DNA of 64,000 nt from Euglena gracilis (Eukaryota > Euglenida > Euglenophyceae > Euglenales), in NCBI GenBank assembly GCA_039621445.1, contig CP154956.1:17675562-17739561 (forward strand). The letters run 5' to 3'. The notes beneath the pieces were generated by a model that saw only the letters and a program-made list of their open reading frames with translations, made no database searches and had not been told where the DNA came from. Below, piece after piece: positions 10,061-20,601 of this stretch (the first letter of the stretch is position 1; every line of letters begins with the position of its first letter). Both the position numbers and the translations under genes were made by a program.

Positions 10061-13000
10061 GTGAGGCCTGCCCAGCCGCAGCCGAAAGGGCTGATTGGGA
10101 ATCCCGCAGTCCCGAGGTGGTGGGCGACCCCCCCCCCCCACGCCCCAGGTGGGGACAAACCCCACAGCCTTCCTGCCACATCCCCGGCAACGGGTCGGCA
10201 CAAGCTGAGCTGCGGGTCTGGCGGCAGGGTTTCCTACCTCGATTTCCCCGGGCACTGGGTGTGCTCTGACCCTACAGTTCCGGCTGGAATGCAGCCGGAT
10301 GTGCCTTTTGATGGTCTGGTCTTTGTTCAACCCCTGGAGGGGGGTGGGCTGAACCACGGGCTTGGTCAAAATTCATAAAAAGGTTTGGCTCATTTTTCCA
10401 GTTTTCTGGGTGGGTTGCTTTTGCCCCTTTGGCGGATGCGGTTTTTTTATTTTTTTTTTTCAGAAAGAGGCCTTCGAGTGGAGCATTGGGGGGGGGCTGT
10501 GTGGGTGCCTTCTCGCCTTTCTTCGATGTGGGCCGCCATCCAATAGCTGCCTTTCATCTTTGGAGGAGTTGATCTCTAAGGTCAAACCACAAGAAGCAGC
10601 AGTGACCTGGTGCCAGCGATTTTTTTTTAAGGTTGGACTCGGGGGGGGGGCAAGGTGGGTGTGTCCGCCGGCTTTTATCCCTCTGTTTTTGGCACAACCA
10701 AAAAATTCTACCCAAAATTAATCCTCAGAAGTGGTTCCCCGGGCCCTCCCCCGGGGGGATAGGTGGGTGGGTACCTGTGGATGGGTTGGGGGGGGGGGCA
10801 ATCCCAGTCTTAAAAAAGTCCCTGTCGCCTGCTGGTGCCTCCCCTTCCCCTTCACACTGCCACCCTTCCGTGACACCGAAGGCAATGAAAGGGATGGATG
10901 GCCCCATCGCGGCCACGCCCAGGCTGAATTTAAGGCGTGGCTGGCCCCAGGGAAGCGAGTGTTGGTTTTATACGGGGAGGGTCAGGCCCCCTTCATACTG
11001 AGGGGGGTCAAGGCCCCAAGCTGAGACTGGGGGGGGGGTGGGCCTGTTGGGTTAAAGGACTCATTTGGTTGGCCCAACAGAGGGTCGATCGACCCTTACC
11101 TACCCCCCCCCCCGGAAACGGTCATGACCGAGAACCTGCCAGGGTCCGAGGTACTGGCCAACCTGTCAGCACACGGTTGTGGGAAGTTATTTGGGTCCTT
11201 GGTGCCATCCAACCTGTCAGCGTCATTTTTCATTGACTTTCCCTTGAAATGCCCACCCAGAAAACTGTCGGGGTCCCAACTGGGAAACTGTCCCAACCAG
11301 AAAACGTCAGGGTCCTTGGTACCGACCGACCTGTCAATATAGAAAGTTGTCAGGGTCCCCGGCACTGGCCGACCTGTCAGGTGACAGTTTCCTGGGGGGG
11401 GGGCCTCAAAGGGTCGACCGACCCAAAACCAACAATCGGTGAATAACTGCGCAAATATGCGCGAATGGAGAAAATCCGAAAGGGGATTTTTTTTTAGAAA
11501 CACAAGATGGAAGTGTGCATACAAAAAGGTTGTGCTCTGAAAACATTGGACTGTTGGGTTGGCCGACCCTGGGTCGACCGACTCTCTGAGGGGCTGGAGC
11601 CCCCGGGGGTGGGGTTTAAACGTTTTAAGCTACCATGGGTGGGATCAGGTGCCTTGGAGTTCCCGCAGTGTGCACCTCCTGGGGTGGGGTCATATTAATG
11701 GAGCGGGGGGGGGGTTGGTCTGGACCCCCTCCCCTGAAGGTGGGAGGTGGCCGGATCCCCTTCCCCCCATGCAAAAAAAACTTTTTTTGCAGCAAAAAAC
11801 ACTGTTAAAAAAATTTGCGCCTTGAAAACGGCCTGAAAATCACGTGTTTGCACAGCTTTTCGAAAATCGGTGAAAACACACACCAAAATTTCTTGGAAAA
11901 ATTTTGGTTTCTGGAGGTCCCGAACCCCCGGCTCAGCAACCTAGGCAGGGGGGAGGGTCCTTTCCTGTGGACAGCCAGCAACCTTTTTCCAGCCATTCCA
12001 AATTTTCCACCCTCTGAGCTGGACCCCCCCGGTGGGGCGTCCTTAAGTCCTGCACCCTGATCCCGCCCCTGGGGCCAAAGAACTTGGCGCCAAACTCCCA
12101 GAAATCTCATTTTAACGCACATTTCTGCCCTCGATAACACAAGGCAACGACCCTTCCCCCAGGGGGGACAGCACCTGGCAGGCACCCCAGAGCATTTTGC
12201 GCAGCGGGGGGGTGAAACCCCCCTCAGACCCAGGGTTTGGGACCCCGGAAACCCCAAAAATTTTGTCTGGCACTTCGTGCCGGAAAAGATGAATTTTCTT
12301 TGTTGTGTGTTTTGGCCGTTTTTTTTTTTTATTAAAGAAAAGTGTGCAAAACGGCGATTTTTGGGCTTTTTTTTCAAGCCCAAGTAATAATTTTATCTGG
12401 CGCTTCAGGCTAAAGTTTCTTGTCACGAGGAGTCCGACCCGCCCCCTCTCCCCTCTCCACTCATTAATATCCTGACCCTGACTCATTAATGCTCACTTGT
12501 ACCCTAATCCCGGGGTTGTTGGGATTCAGCCTGGCTGCGGCACAGCACATCTTGGCGGAGGCGGTCACGGCGCACGGCGACGACCCGTGGGACTTCGTGG
12601 CGGAGGTCGCGGTGCGGCTGCCGCTGGCGGTCATCTTTCAGGCCCTGGGCATCCCAGCGGGAGACGCCCTGGCTTCTGTGCGCCAAGGCGCTCCGTTGTC
12701 ACTGGGAACTGGCAAGCACTGCACTGTCCCCTGTATGGCATTGCTCCAACGAGGCTTTCACATCCCACTGGGGAAATTGTGCCCCGGATTTGAATTTGTC
12801 CCAATAAGTTGTCTGTCGAAAGCTTTTTTTTCATAAAAAATGTGGGTTGTCATCGAACTGTGCGGAAACTTGGTGCTCATGACCAAACACAACAGTTGGG
12901 TCGAAGTCTGCCACCCAAAAAGACTGTCTTTGCAGACAACGATGTATTATTCAGAAAAGCGCTTGTCCGAGAAAAACAGTCAAATGCCGACAGGCTTTGG

Positions 13001-16000
13001 GGAGACACAAATGCTGTATTTCACGGACAGGTCGCAGGGATGCAAGGACGTCCTACTCTGCATGATATTTCTGACTTGCCAACCCAAAGGGTTCAGCTTG
13101 TCGAAGTCCTTGCAGCTCCGTCCAGAGGCCATGCAGAGAGCTTCAGGTCCAAAAGTGGGCGGCTGATGTGGAGGCATTGTTTGGGGGTACAAATCCCGTC
13201 CAGCCCATCATTCGCGCTCACATTAGAGAATCACAGAGGACTGTCTGCTGCACTTTTCCATCGCTGAGTTTCGGGGAGCGGAGGCATTAATTAACGCGCT
13301 CGCAGGATGACCGGGATGTGGAATAGATGCCAGCTTTGTCAGGCATTCGCGGCACAGGTAGGCTATCTCTACAGCCGCTTATATGCCCACGTGGACTTCA
13401 GCCCCACCATTCCCAGATGCACTTTTTTGATAAGTTAGCACGATGGAGACACAAACTCGACAATTTGCAGATGCGCTTCAGCTCAATCACCGTTCCCACC
13501 ATTGGTGGCCAGCGGATGCCCGGCTGCCTTCCATTGAGGAGCGCTGCCGGACCGCCCAGCGGGCCGTGCGGGACTTCTGCCAGTGGCTGGCCCGCGTGGA
13601 GGTGGACGACGCCGGGTTTCTGCAAACGTTGCGCCGCTCGGAGACGCCCGAGTCTCAAGCAGGCTTTGCTATTCCGTGCCGTTGGGCCCAACGATCCATC
13701 CCTGGGGGGAAGGGTCAGTTTGAAATCACAATGCGTTTCATTTGGTGAAGCCCCCCCCCCCCCCCGGAAGGTGTAATCCTCGGAGGTTGTGACCGATCCC
13801 AGGAAGCAGCTCCCTTGGGCCCTCATGTTGGAATGTTCACTACAGTTCCCCTCCCCCAGTTTCCCACAAATTGGCTGGAGCCAAGGCGAAGCTACCCCCT
13901 CCCCCCAAACCTAAAGCATGGCCGTGGCTTCCGCTGCGGTACTACGCCCCGAACGTGTTCCTGCTGCTGGCGAACGGGCACAAGACGACCGCGGCATTCA
14001 TCTCCGGGGCCTGAGGGGCTGCTTGCATCGCGGCGAGTGCCAAAACCCTGCACTAAAACAGCACGATGATCCTTCAATCAGCAGAGGGGAGGCTCTCGGC
14101 ACTGCTGCATAGGATTTGCTGAAATCACATGCATCTCCACATCAACCCCAACTTTGATGCGATGGTCTGCCCCCTTGCCAGAAATTTTCTGGCCTCACCC
14201 CCTCCCCGGGCCAGGGTTGAACTTAGTTCCCGGAAACCCCTGGCGGTGGTGGGCTAACGACCTGAACCTCCCCCCATTCTGGCCGGCAGAAGGAGTTTCA
14301 CACCCAGGCCGCTGATCTTTGGGCCAGATTTCCTTCATCAATTTTTGTTTTGTGAAGTGCCATTGTTGGTTTCCCCTGGGTGGACCCCGTCCCGTGGGTG
14401 GGTGGTTGTTGCGAACCACCCTCCCCCGGGTTATGAAACCATTCCCACTGTCACGAGCATATTCTTGAAGTTGGAGTCCACCCAGACTGTTGTCCCCAGC
14501 TTTGCTGCCGACCCCTGGGGGGGGGGGCTGCTGAAGTGAATTCAGGCCAGTTGGGCCGAACCCAACATTTTGCGTAAAGCACCGAATTTTTTGGAAAAGG
14601 AGGCCAACCTGGTCAATTATGCATAATACGGGGGGAATTGATTGCAATTTTCCGCAATTTTCTGCAATTTTCTTTTTTTCTCTTTCCCTCAATTTTCCCT
14701 CATGACCCTGAGATGGAAGGCGAAATGAGTTTCGGTCATTCCTTGAACGTTTACGAGAGAACTGGTGCTTCCTTCGTTATTTTGTTGCAAATTTGCCAAA
14801 ATTTGCCAAAATTTGCAAAATTTGGCAGTTTCTGGGCCTTTTTTTTTATTAGGTTTTATGGTTTCCCCCAATTTTTGCTGGGAAATAATTTCGACTTTGA
14901 AATGGCAGATTTTGAAATAATTTCGTCTTTGAAATCCACAATTTGGCATTTAGCATCCTGGACCAGATTTCACCTACCAAATTTTTTGTCAATTTTTTGC
15001 TTTTTTTGGATTTTTCACCAAAGGAATTCCATATTTCCAAAATCAGCATGTTCCCAAATTACAAAAATCATGCTTTTGGAACTTTTTGTTGTAAAAAAAA
15101 TGTGAATAATGGCTGAAAGCTCACATCTATGACCAAATTTTTGAAATTCTGCTGAGTCCCCTCCAGCAGAAGTGTACTGAATCCCGAACCCGCAATTTCT
15201 GCAACTTTTCTGCAATTTCCGCATTTTTTCCGCATTTTTTGCGCAATTTTTCTGAAGGCCTCCGATATCAATCCCCCCCCGGTCTTTGACCCCCCCCCCC
15301 CAGGTCTTTGACCCCCCCCATCCGCCAACCATGCAGCCCCGCAGCCCTGCCCTGCTGGCCCTTCTGGACCGGCCGGAGCTGCTGGCCACCCTGGGCGAGA
15401 CCGCCGGCAAGGAGCATCTCGTGAACGAGCTGCTGCGCTTCGTTTCCCCGGTGCAGCGGCTGCAGCGGTACCTGCCACTGGGATTGCTGCGCGCGTGTTA
15501 GTGTGTTTGTTTGCCCGTGCGTCTGCAAAAGTGTGGTAGGTGGTAGTATGGTTTGTTGGATTTCGGCAACAGTCGAAAGTGGTGTGTTGTCCGGGAATGG
15601 TTCCATTCTGGTTGCGACCCACCAATCTATATGCAGAGGAAACATTCTATTTTTAATGTTCTGTTTTGTCGCACAGCAAGGCCCCTGCCACCTGATGCAG
15701 AGCCCCTGGTGATCGAAGGCTCCACGGTTTGCGCTGGCAAGCAGGCCTTTGCTTCCGGTTCTCTTCAGCCCCTCCAACCCAGCTCCCTTCCCAATCTTGT
15801 CCCAATCAGTGCTCCTCGTTCCCATGAACTGCATCATATTGGGAAGAAGAGGAACGTCGTTGCTGTCTTGGCAGCCTGATGGTTCCATGCCCACCCTGCT
15901 GGTGGTTGCTTTCTCACTTGGCTTGAGTGCTTCTGTGAGGTCCTTTGTATGACCTTCCCAGCCCCCCGTCCCCCCCGGCAGCTCGCTGCGGAAAGGCGTG

Positions 16001-19000
16001 CCCGCGAGGCGGTGGAGCTGGTGCTGGGGTGCCCGCAGCGGGGTCTGCCCGGGGTGCACTGCGACGCCGCGGTCTTCGCCTCCCCGCCGAGGCCGGTGCA
16101 GGCTCCGGAGCTGTCTTTCTGCCTTGCTTTGCTGTGCTCTTTTGTGTTTGTGGACTGACTTTGTGAATTTCGCCCTACCAAACGGACATAATAGCAACAG
16201 TGCTGTGATGTTCGGTCCCCCAGAATGGGTTGAGAGGCTGCCCCCCCTTTCGGTGCTGCAAACACAAATCTCTATGGGAAACCTTGGTTCATTGGATTTT
16301 GCAACAGCCCATGGTGCAATCGAAGTGAAAGGTGAATTCATCTCAAGTATGAAAATTTCTCTGAATACGAAATCCCTGTGAATTTTTTTTGTCTTTCACT
16401 GCAGAGAGATCAACCTTCCAGAACTTGGCCCTGTTGCTTGTTGGGAACTTACCTCCTGTATTCAGTGCCTTTGCTTGTTTTTATCAGATCAGGGAGGGCG
16501 CACAGCCATAAGGCTGCCCGACAGCCCAAGTTCTGTTTGGCCTAAGCCTACCCCCCCCCCCCCCCCCTGCCCCCGGCGCCCACCCCGGCTGGGCCGAGGT
16601 GTGGGAGACCGCCGCCGTGGCGTGGCACCGCCACACCGCCGCCGACCCTGCGACCCCGGCTGGGGAGGGGGGCGGGGGGGATATACTTTTCGGCGCCACC
16701 CTTCCAACCAGAGGCCCTTCACCTGAATAGTATCCCTGAGTTGAAGCCCCCCCCCTCTGCACTCAGCCAAATGAAAGAAAGAAAGGAAAACCTCGAATTG
16801 AAGCCCCCCCCCCTTTTTCAACCAATGGTGTGCGTAGAAGTCCTGGGGGGTTCGTTCCTTCTATTCCATGGGGGGGCGCAAGGCGGTAGACTGGGGGGGG
16901 GGTAGTGGGTAGTCGGCCGACTAGTCGGCCGACTACCCAATTGGTCCGCTGACTAGGCCTAGTCGGTAGCTAGTCGGTGAGACAGGGGGGGGGGTAGTGG
17001 GTAGTCGGCCAACTAGTCGGCCGACTACCCACTCTAATGTACTAACGGGTCAAAACCGCCGACTTTTAAGCCCCCCCCCCCATGAACAAAATCCAATGCA
17101 AACTAGTCGGTGGCCAGTCGGCGGTCATAAAAATGGTCTGTGGCGGGCCCAAATCACCCGGAAATGGTCCGGATGGGTCCAAATAAGTGTCTTACGCCTA
17201 AATAAACACCCCCAGATGGAAATCTTTGGTCAGTGGGGGGTCGGTGGGCCCTTGATGGGGGTCCGGAGGGGTAAAAAACCAATGATGAAACAGGGATTAC
17301 ATGAAAATCCTTTAGAAATGCAATCTGCAATCTGCATTCTGCATCACGAGAGGCAGAAAACTCCCCCCTCCACCCCAATCCGAGCCTCAAATAACAAAAT
17401 CCCTTCTGTGTTGGCAACATACTCGGGGGCTAAGTCGTTTTTGTGGCTCACTTTGGCATAGGCAGGGGGGGGGGCTCCCCCCCCGCACCCCCCCCTCAAA
17501 TAACAAAATCCCTTGTATGTTGGCAATAGACTTGGAGGGATAATACCTTTTTTTTGTGCAAATTTTGACTTATATTGAAAATTCAATGGGGAGAGGTGTC
17601 CTTTTGTCAAAAGTGGCCCAAAATGGACATTTTCCCCCAATTTTTTTGCATATTCATCCCCGATTGGGGGTTCTGGAGCCATTTAGTGGGTTTTGACTGG
17701 TGTTGAGGTGATTTAGACAAAAAATTTTTCCCAGGGGGGGGCTTAAAAGTCGGCGGTTTTGACCCGTTAGTACATTAGAGTGGGTGGTCGGCCGACTAGT
17801 CGGCCGACTACCCAATTGGTCCGCCGACTAGTCGGCCGACTCCCCACTACCCCCCCCCCCCCAGTCTACCGTTTGGCACTCCATGGGGGGGGTCACATAC
17901 AGTGCGCATATGAGTACAGTGACTGTTCCCTGCCCAAATGTTTCAATCCCTCCCCACTCAAGGGGCAAGGCGGACCACAAGGGACGGGATATTTTCTCTT
18001 AAGGACCGCCCCTTGTTTGACCAGCCAACGGCTGGTCCAGGCGTCGAATGGGGTCAAAAACGAAAAGGTTTTTAACAAAGCGCATTTTTTTGACATTTTG
18101 GGTGGATGGACGATTGGTCCAAGGTACCAGGAATCATTTCCCCCCGAAGTGGACCTGTTTCTGCCAAAACATGGCCACTTTTTGACCATTTTCCTGTGTA
18201 TTTTCTATTGAAGGTGCTTGGATGTGCTTTTTTTTTTGCTTCTGAACCGCCCTGCCAAGGAAACCAACTATCATTGTGCATTTTATAATGCGCAAAATTT
18301 AATTTGTTATCATTAATTTTAATCATCATAAAATTTCATACACAAAATGTATCGATCATTGAGGAACGGCATGCAGAAGGAATTCATAAATATGCAATGA
18401 AGCATTGAGGTTGGTCACCACATATTTTTCAGTTTTTCCAGCCCTGCAAAAGCTGGAATGGACCAAAATTTTTGAAAAACACAATAGTCTTAGGTGGCCC
18501 GAATTGCCCAAATTTTTGCCAATTTCTGCGCGCTTAGAGTGCGCGGGTTTCCGTGTACGGTACCCCACTATTTTGTGCGCAAAAAATTTAGGAGCTGATG
18601 TGAACTGAAAATTTTGTGCCAGTTTATGTTTTCAGCTGTTTGACAATTGAACGATTTTGAAAATTTATGGCGGTAAATGGGAGGGTTTTGGGAAACACCC
18701 CCCCAAAACAGCCCGAAAATGTGAAAATCAGAAAAGGGTGGCAGAACACCTGGCCGCCGGAGCTCTGGTTGTGTGGCGATAGTAGCGGGTTTGTATTTTT
18801 ACCTCAAAATTTTGGCTGAAAAAAATTCCAACCCAGTTTTATTTGAGCTTTTTTTGTCAGTTTTCAGGTACCAGCCAGGCCCAGCCGGTCTCCAAAAGAA
18901 GGGTTCATCCACCACCTTTCTTCAAGCTACCCCCCCCCCCCCCCCCCCAAATAATACCCCCCCGGAGTATTATTTTTTCGCCCGAAGTCCTTGTCCGAGG

Positions 19001-19549
19001 GGGGGGGGTATTTTTTGGGGGGGTATTATTTTTCGAAATTTTTCGAATTCCCGTAGGACCCAGAAAGTGTCCAAACCGCTCTTGCGTGGCATTTTCTGTT
19101 CTTTCTTATGCCATTTACCTTTTTTGGAGGTCAGATGATCCAGAAAAGTCGATTCTTTTCGTAATTTGGTGTCAGAAACTGTGATTTTTGCCTACATTTC
19201 AGGTCAAAAACCTGGGCCTTCGGCCCGAAACCGGGGGGGGGTATTATTTTTTTCACCCGAAGTCCCGGCCCAAGGGGGGGGGTATTATTTGGGGGGAGGG
19301 TTTAGCAAGCTGGCCAGACCACCCCCCAGGCATTGTGTTTTCTAAAGGCTTTTCTTTTCAAATTTTAAGGTATTCTGAGGCATTTTTTAGACTTTTTAAG
19401 GCATTTTCAGGTAAACCCCTCTGATATAAAGCTCCCCCGGCTTTATATTTGGGTGGGATTTCAAGTCCCTTGGGGGACTTTATATTTGGGGGGGCTTCAT
19501 CGACCCTTGTTCGATCCCTGGATCGTCCTTGGACGGCCCTTGGACTTTT

Positions 19550-19590
<41 letters not shown>

Positions 19591-20601
19591 CCTTTAAATA
19601 CCACCCAAATATATAGCCCCCCTCGGGGTTTGGTTTTGCCACCCAAATATAAAGCCTCTGCCTGATGTGGATCCAGACGCTGGTGTCATTCAGTCAAAGC
19701 ATAAAATTTTGGGTGGATACAACATTTTTTTTTCCACCAGAAATGCTCCATTTTGGATAAGGATTGCACATTTCTGCGAAAAAAGGAGGGACACAACAAA
19801 ACGGCACAAACTTGGTCTTTGGCCAAAATGAAGGCTGCCGAAGGTCATAGAGGCCACCCGAGAAAGTTTGATTCCCCAGGTGCCTTAAAAGAACATAATG
19901 CCTGGACCACCCCCCCCCCCCCCCCCCACTCCCCTGGGCTGCTTAAGGAATTCCCGGGCCCAGACTGTCATGCACGCACCGACCACCGTCCCGCTGGAGC
20001 TGCAGCCGGACCGGCCGGAGGCCCGGCGCCACCTCGCCTTCGGCAGTGCCTTCCACTTCTGCCCGGGCGTCAACCTGGCCAAGCTGGAGGCGGAGGCCGC
20101 GCTCCACGCCCTGCTGGCGACCCTGGGCGGCCACGGCCGCCTGGGCGGGCCTGAACCCCGGATTGGAACCAAGCATTGGAATGGTTGTGTGTGTGTGTGT
20201 GTGCGTGTGTGTCGTGTTGTGTCGTGTCGTGTTGTGTCGTGTTGTGTCGTGTCGTGTCGTGTCGTGTCGTGTCGTGTCGTGTCGTGTCGTGTCGTGTCGT
20301 GTCGTGTCGTGTCGTGTCGTGTCGTGTCATGTCGTGTCGGTGTTGCATTGTGGGTGGGTGTATCCGTATTTGGGGTTACCACCGGCAGGTTTTGCCAATG
20401 TCTGCCTCCGGCGACCTTTTTTTTTCCAAGCAGCACCCACCAACAAGGGCACGCAGTTCCGGGTGGGGTGCCCCAGGGAGCAGTGCCGACAACACCGGCC
20501 GCCGCCTCCGGCTGGCGGTGCCGCGGGAGGAGCTGGAGTGGCAACCCCTGACCACCCTGAACGCTCTGAAGGCCCTGCCTGTGACGTGGGCCGCAGCGTG
20601 A
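9921..20601 (+). CDS. Cytochrome P450, bacterial-type, split gene (N-terminus not found)
   Basis: Heme-thiolate monooxygenase of the soluble, bacterial-like class. Eight exons join into a P450 order: helix B'-C region (FADLFEFLRLRLLSL, then DDHRQLHRQL), the DPWDFVAEVAV stretch, I-helix LLLANGHKTTAAF, K-helix ExxR (ELLRFVSP), VELVLG strand with DAAVFASP, heme loop FGSAFHFCPG with the Cys ligand, and C-terminal LKALPVTW. The usual Gly of FGxGxHxCxG is Ala here. About 80-100 N-terminal residues are missing; no membrane anchor is visible. Exons are GC-rich against AT-rich, transposon-filled introns of up to 4 kb. Substrate cannot be inferred. SDR and P450 on the same strand need not be functionally linked. 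Confidence 0.85.
10614..10824. mobile_element. Decayed hAT MITE in P450 intron
   Basis: CAGCGATTTTTTTTAAGG at the left and CAGTCTTAAAAAAGTCCCTG at the right match the GGTCTTAAAAAACCCCTG family. No exact 8-bp duplication is left (CCTGGTGC against TCGCCTGC), so it is an old copy. Confidence 0.6.
11085..11425. mobile_element. Inverted-repeat element with GGAAACTGTCA arms
   Basis: The block opens with GGGTCGATCGACCC, C-run, GGAAACGGTCATG and closes with CAGGTGACAGTTTCC, G-run, GGGTCGACCGACCC. The interior repeats GTCAGGGTCC and GGCCAACCTGTCAG units. A sister copy is at 49,480-49,790 and a decayed one near 21,130-21,240. No target duplication was established. Confidence 0.55.
12530..12677 (+). 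CDS. P450 exon 2 (DFVAEVAVRLPLAVI region)
   Basis: Starts after a TTCAG acceptor with one base that completes the codon split in exon 1, so the phases agree. It encodes LAAAQHILAEAVTAHGDDPW and then DFVAEVAVRLPLAVIFQALG, which is the D-helix to E-helix motif of bacterial P450s (D-x-V-x-x-V-A-x-x-x-P). Donor GTGCGC at 12,678. Confidence 0.85.
12809..13267 (+). other. Open frame in P450 intron 2, origin unknown
   Basis: A 152-codon + strand frame and an overlapping 108-codon frame are both open here, at lower GC than the P450 exons. Neither matches a family I recognise. It may be a remnant of a transposon protein or chance. Confidence 0.2.
13482..13651 (+). CDS. P450 exon 3 (helix F-G region)
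   Basis: Begins after TTCAG at 13,481, in the phase left by exon 2. It encodes a Trp-containing segment (HHWWPADARLPSIEE) and then AVRDFCQWLARVEVDDAGFL, like the helix F/G part of bacterial P450s just before the I-helix. The probable donor is GTCTCA at 13,652; an exact phase match to exon 4 was not found. Confidence 0.7.
13881..14008 (+). CDS. P450 exon 4 (I-helix)
   Basis: Encodes RYYAPNVFLLLANGHKTTAA, the P450 I-helix with the oxygen-binding A/N-G-x-x-T-T signature. The exon probably ends FISG followed by a GC donor (GCCTGA at 14,009), because the next in-frame codon is a stop. The upstream boundary is uncertain (AG at 13,880 or 13,916). Confidence 0.85.
14631..15291. repeat. Dispersed AT-rich element with GGGGGGRATTGAT ends
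   Basis: The left end reads GGGGGGAATTGATTGCAA and the right end, reverse-complemented, GGGGGGATTGATATCGG. The 15,006-15,275 part is closely related to 25,516-25,765, with both ending GAAGGCCTCCGATATCA. It lies just upstream of P450 exon 5 and supplies most of that intron. Confidence 0.5.
15337..15450 (+). CDS. P450 exon 5 (K-helix, ExxR)
   Basis: After an ATGCAG acceptor the exon encodes SPALLALLDRPELLATLGE, then KEHLVNELLRFVSP. ELLR is the invariant ExxR of the K-helix, which forms the salt bridge stabilising the heme pocket. Donor GTGCAG at 15,451 in phase 0; exon 6 uses the same donor sequence. Confidence 0.88.
15982..16095 (+). CDS. P450 exon 6 (post-K-helix strands)
   Basis: After CGGCAG the exon encodes RAREAVELVLG, a GLPG turn and DAAVFASPPRP, corresponding to the vel-G ... 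aaNrDp-vF-P region between ExxR and the heme loop. The usual NRD is replaced by CDA. Phase 0 at both ends; donor GTGCAG at 16,096. Confidence 0.75.
16505..16690. repeat. Repeat block shared with 2,620-2,770
   Basis: CATAAGGCTGCCC, AAGTTCTGTTTGGCCTAAGC, a C-run and a GGGGGGATATACTTTT end occur in the same order in both places. This is a dispersed repeat, here in P450 intron 6. Confidence 0.6.
16877..17880. mobile_element. Mutator-like element with long inverted repeats
   Basis: Arms of roughly 190 bp read CGGTAGACTGG, G-run, GTAGTGGGTAGTCGGCC, then GTCGGCCGACTAGTCGGCCG and ACTAACGGGTCAAAACCGCC, ending at a C-run. The right arm is the reverse complement. CCATGGGGGGG flanks both sides (16,866-16,876 and from 17,881), an 11-bp duplication. 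Long arms with a 9-11 bp duplication fit Mutator-like elements. The interior has a local direct duplication (17,388 and 17,497) but no clear gene. Confidence 0.65.
17966..18254. mobile_element. hAT MITE, CAGGGCGGTCC family, decayed
   Basis: CAAGGCGGACC at the left and GAACCGCCCTG at the right; the interior resembles the 25,810 copy (GATGGACGATGGTCC-like stretch). Flanks TCAAGGGG and CCAAGGAA match only partly. Confidence 0.6.
18935..19300. repeat. AATAATACCCCC inverted-end element in P450 intron 6
   Basis: The left end is a long C-run with AAATAATACCCCCC; the right end is GGGGGGTATTATTTGGGGGG. Internal copies of GTATTATTTTTTTCRCCCGA suggest two fused units. It is a member of the family at 9,425-9,805. 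Confidence 0.55.
19551..19588. repeat. (TA)n microsatellite
   Basis: About nineteen TA units inside a palindromic stretch of CCCAAATATAAAG-like sequence (19,430-19,665), in P450 intron 6. Confidence 0.9.
19964..20130 (+). CDS. P450 exon 7 (heme-binding loop)
   Basis: After GGGCCCAG the exon encodes ELQPDRPEARRHLAFGSAF, then HFCPGVNLAKLEAEAALHAL. This is the Cys-ligand loop F-G-x-x-x-H-x-C-x-G followed by the L-helix. CPG in place of CxG with x = P is common in bacterial P450s; Ala in place of the second Gly is unusual. The 3' boundary is uncertain; the first GT lies near 20,184. Confidence 0.9.
20185..20340. repeat. GTGTC pentanucleotide array
   Basis: A GT run passes into more than twenty GTGTC units with occasional GTGTT. 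It starts within about 55 bp of the heme-loop exon and lies inside the following intron. Confidence 0.92.
20484..20601 (+). CDS. P450 exon 8 (C-terminus)
   Basis: Encodes RRLRLAVPREELEWQPLTTL, then NALKALPVTWAAA and a TGA stop at 20,599-20,601. The L-R-L-A ... L-x-x-L-P-V-x-W ending is the C-terminal beta region of bacterial-type P450s, so the stop is the natural end of the gene. Confidence 0.85.

Larger units (their letters stand above)
15268..16341 (-). other. Long antisense open frame over P450 exons 5-6
   Basis: 357 codons are open on the - strand, reading antisense through both exons and the 531-bp intron between them. GC-rich exons commonly leave the opposite strand open, which probably explains most of it. 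The protein matches nothing I recognise, so I do not call it a gene. Confidence 0.15.

Noticed and set aside
20185-20340. Open frames of more than 200 codons on both strands across the GTGTC array
   Set aside because: A pentanucleotide repeat gives long open frames in every phase; the predicted Val/Ser/Arg repeats are not protein-like, and the P450 exons on either side explain the flanks.
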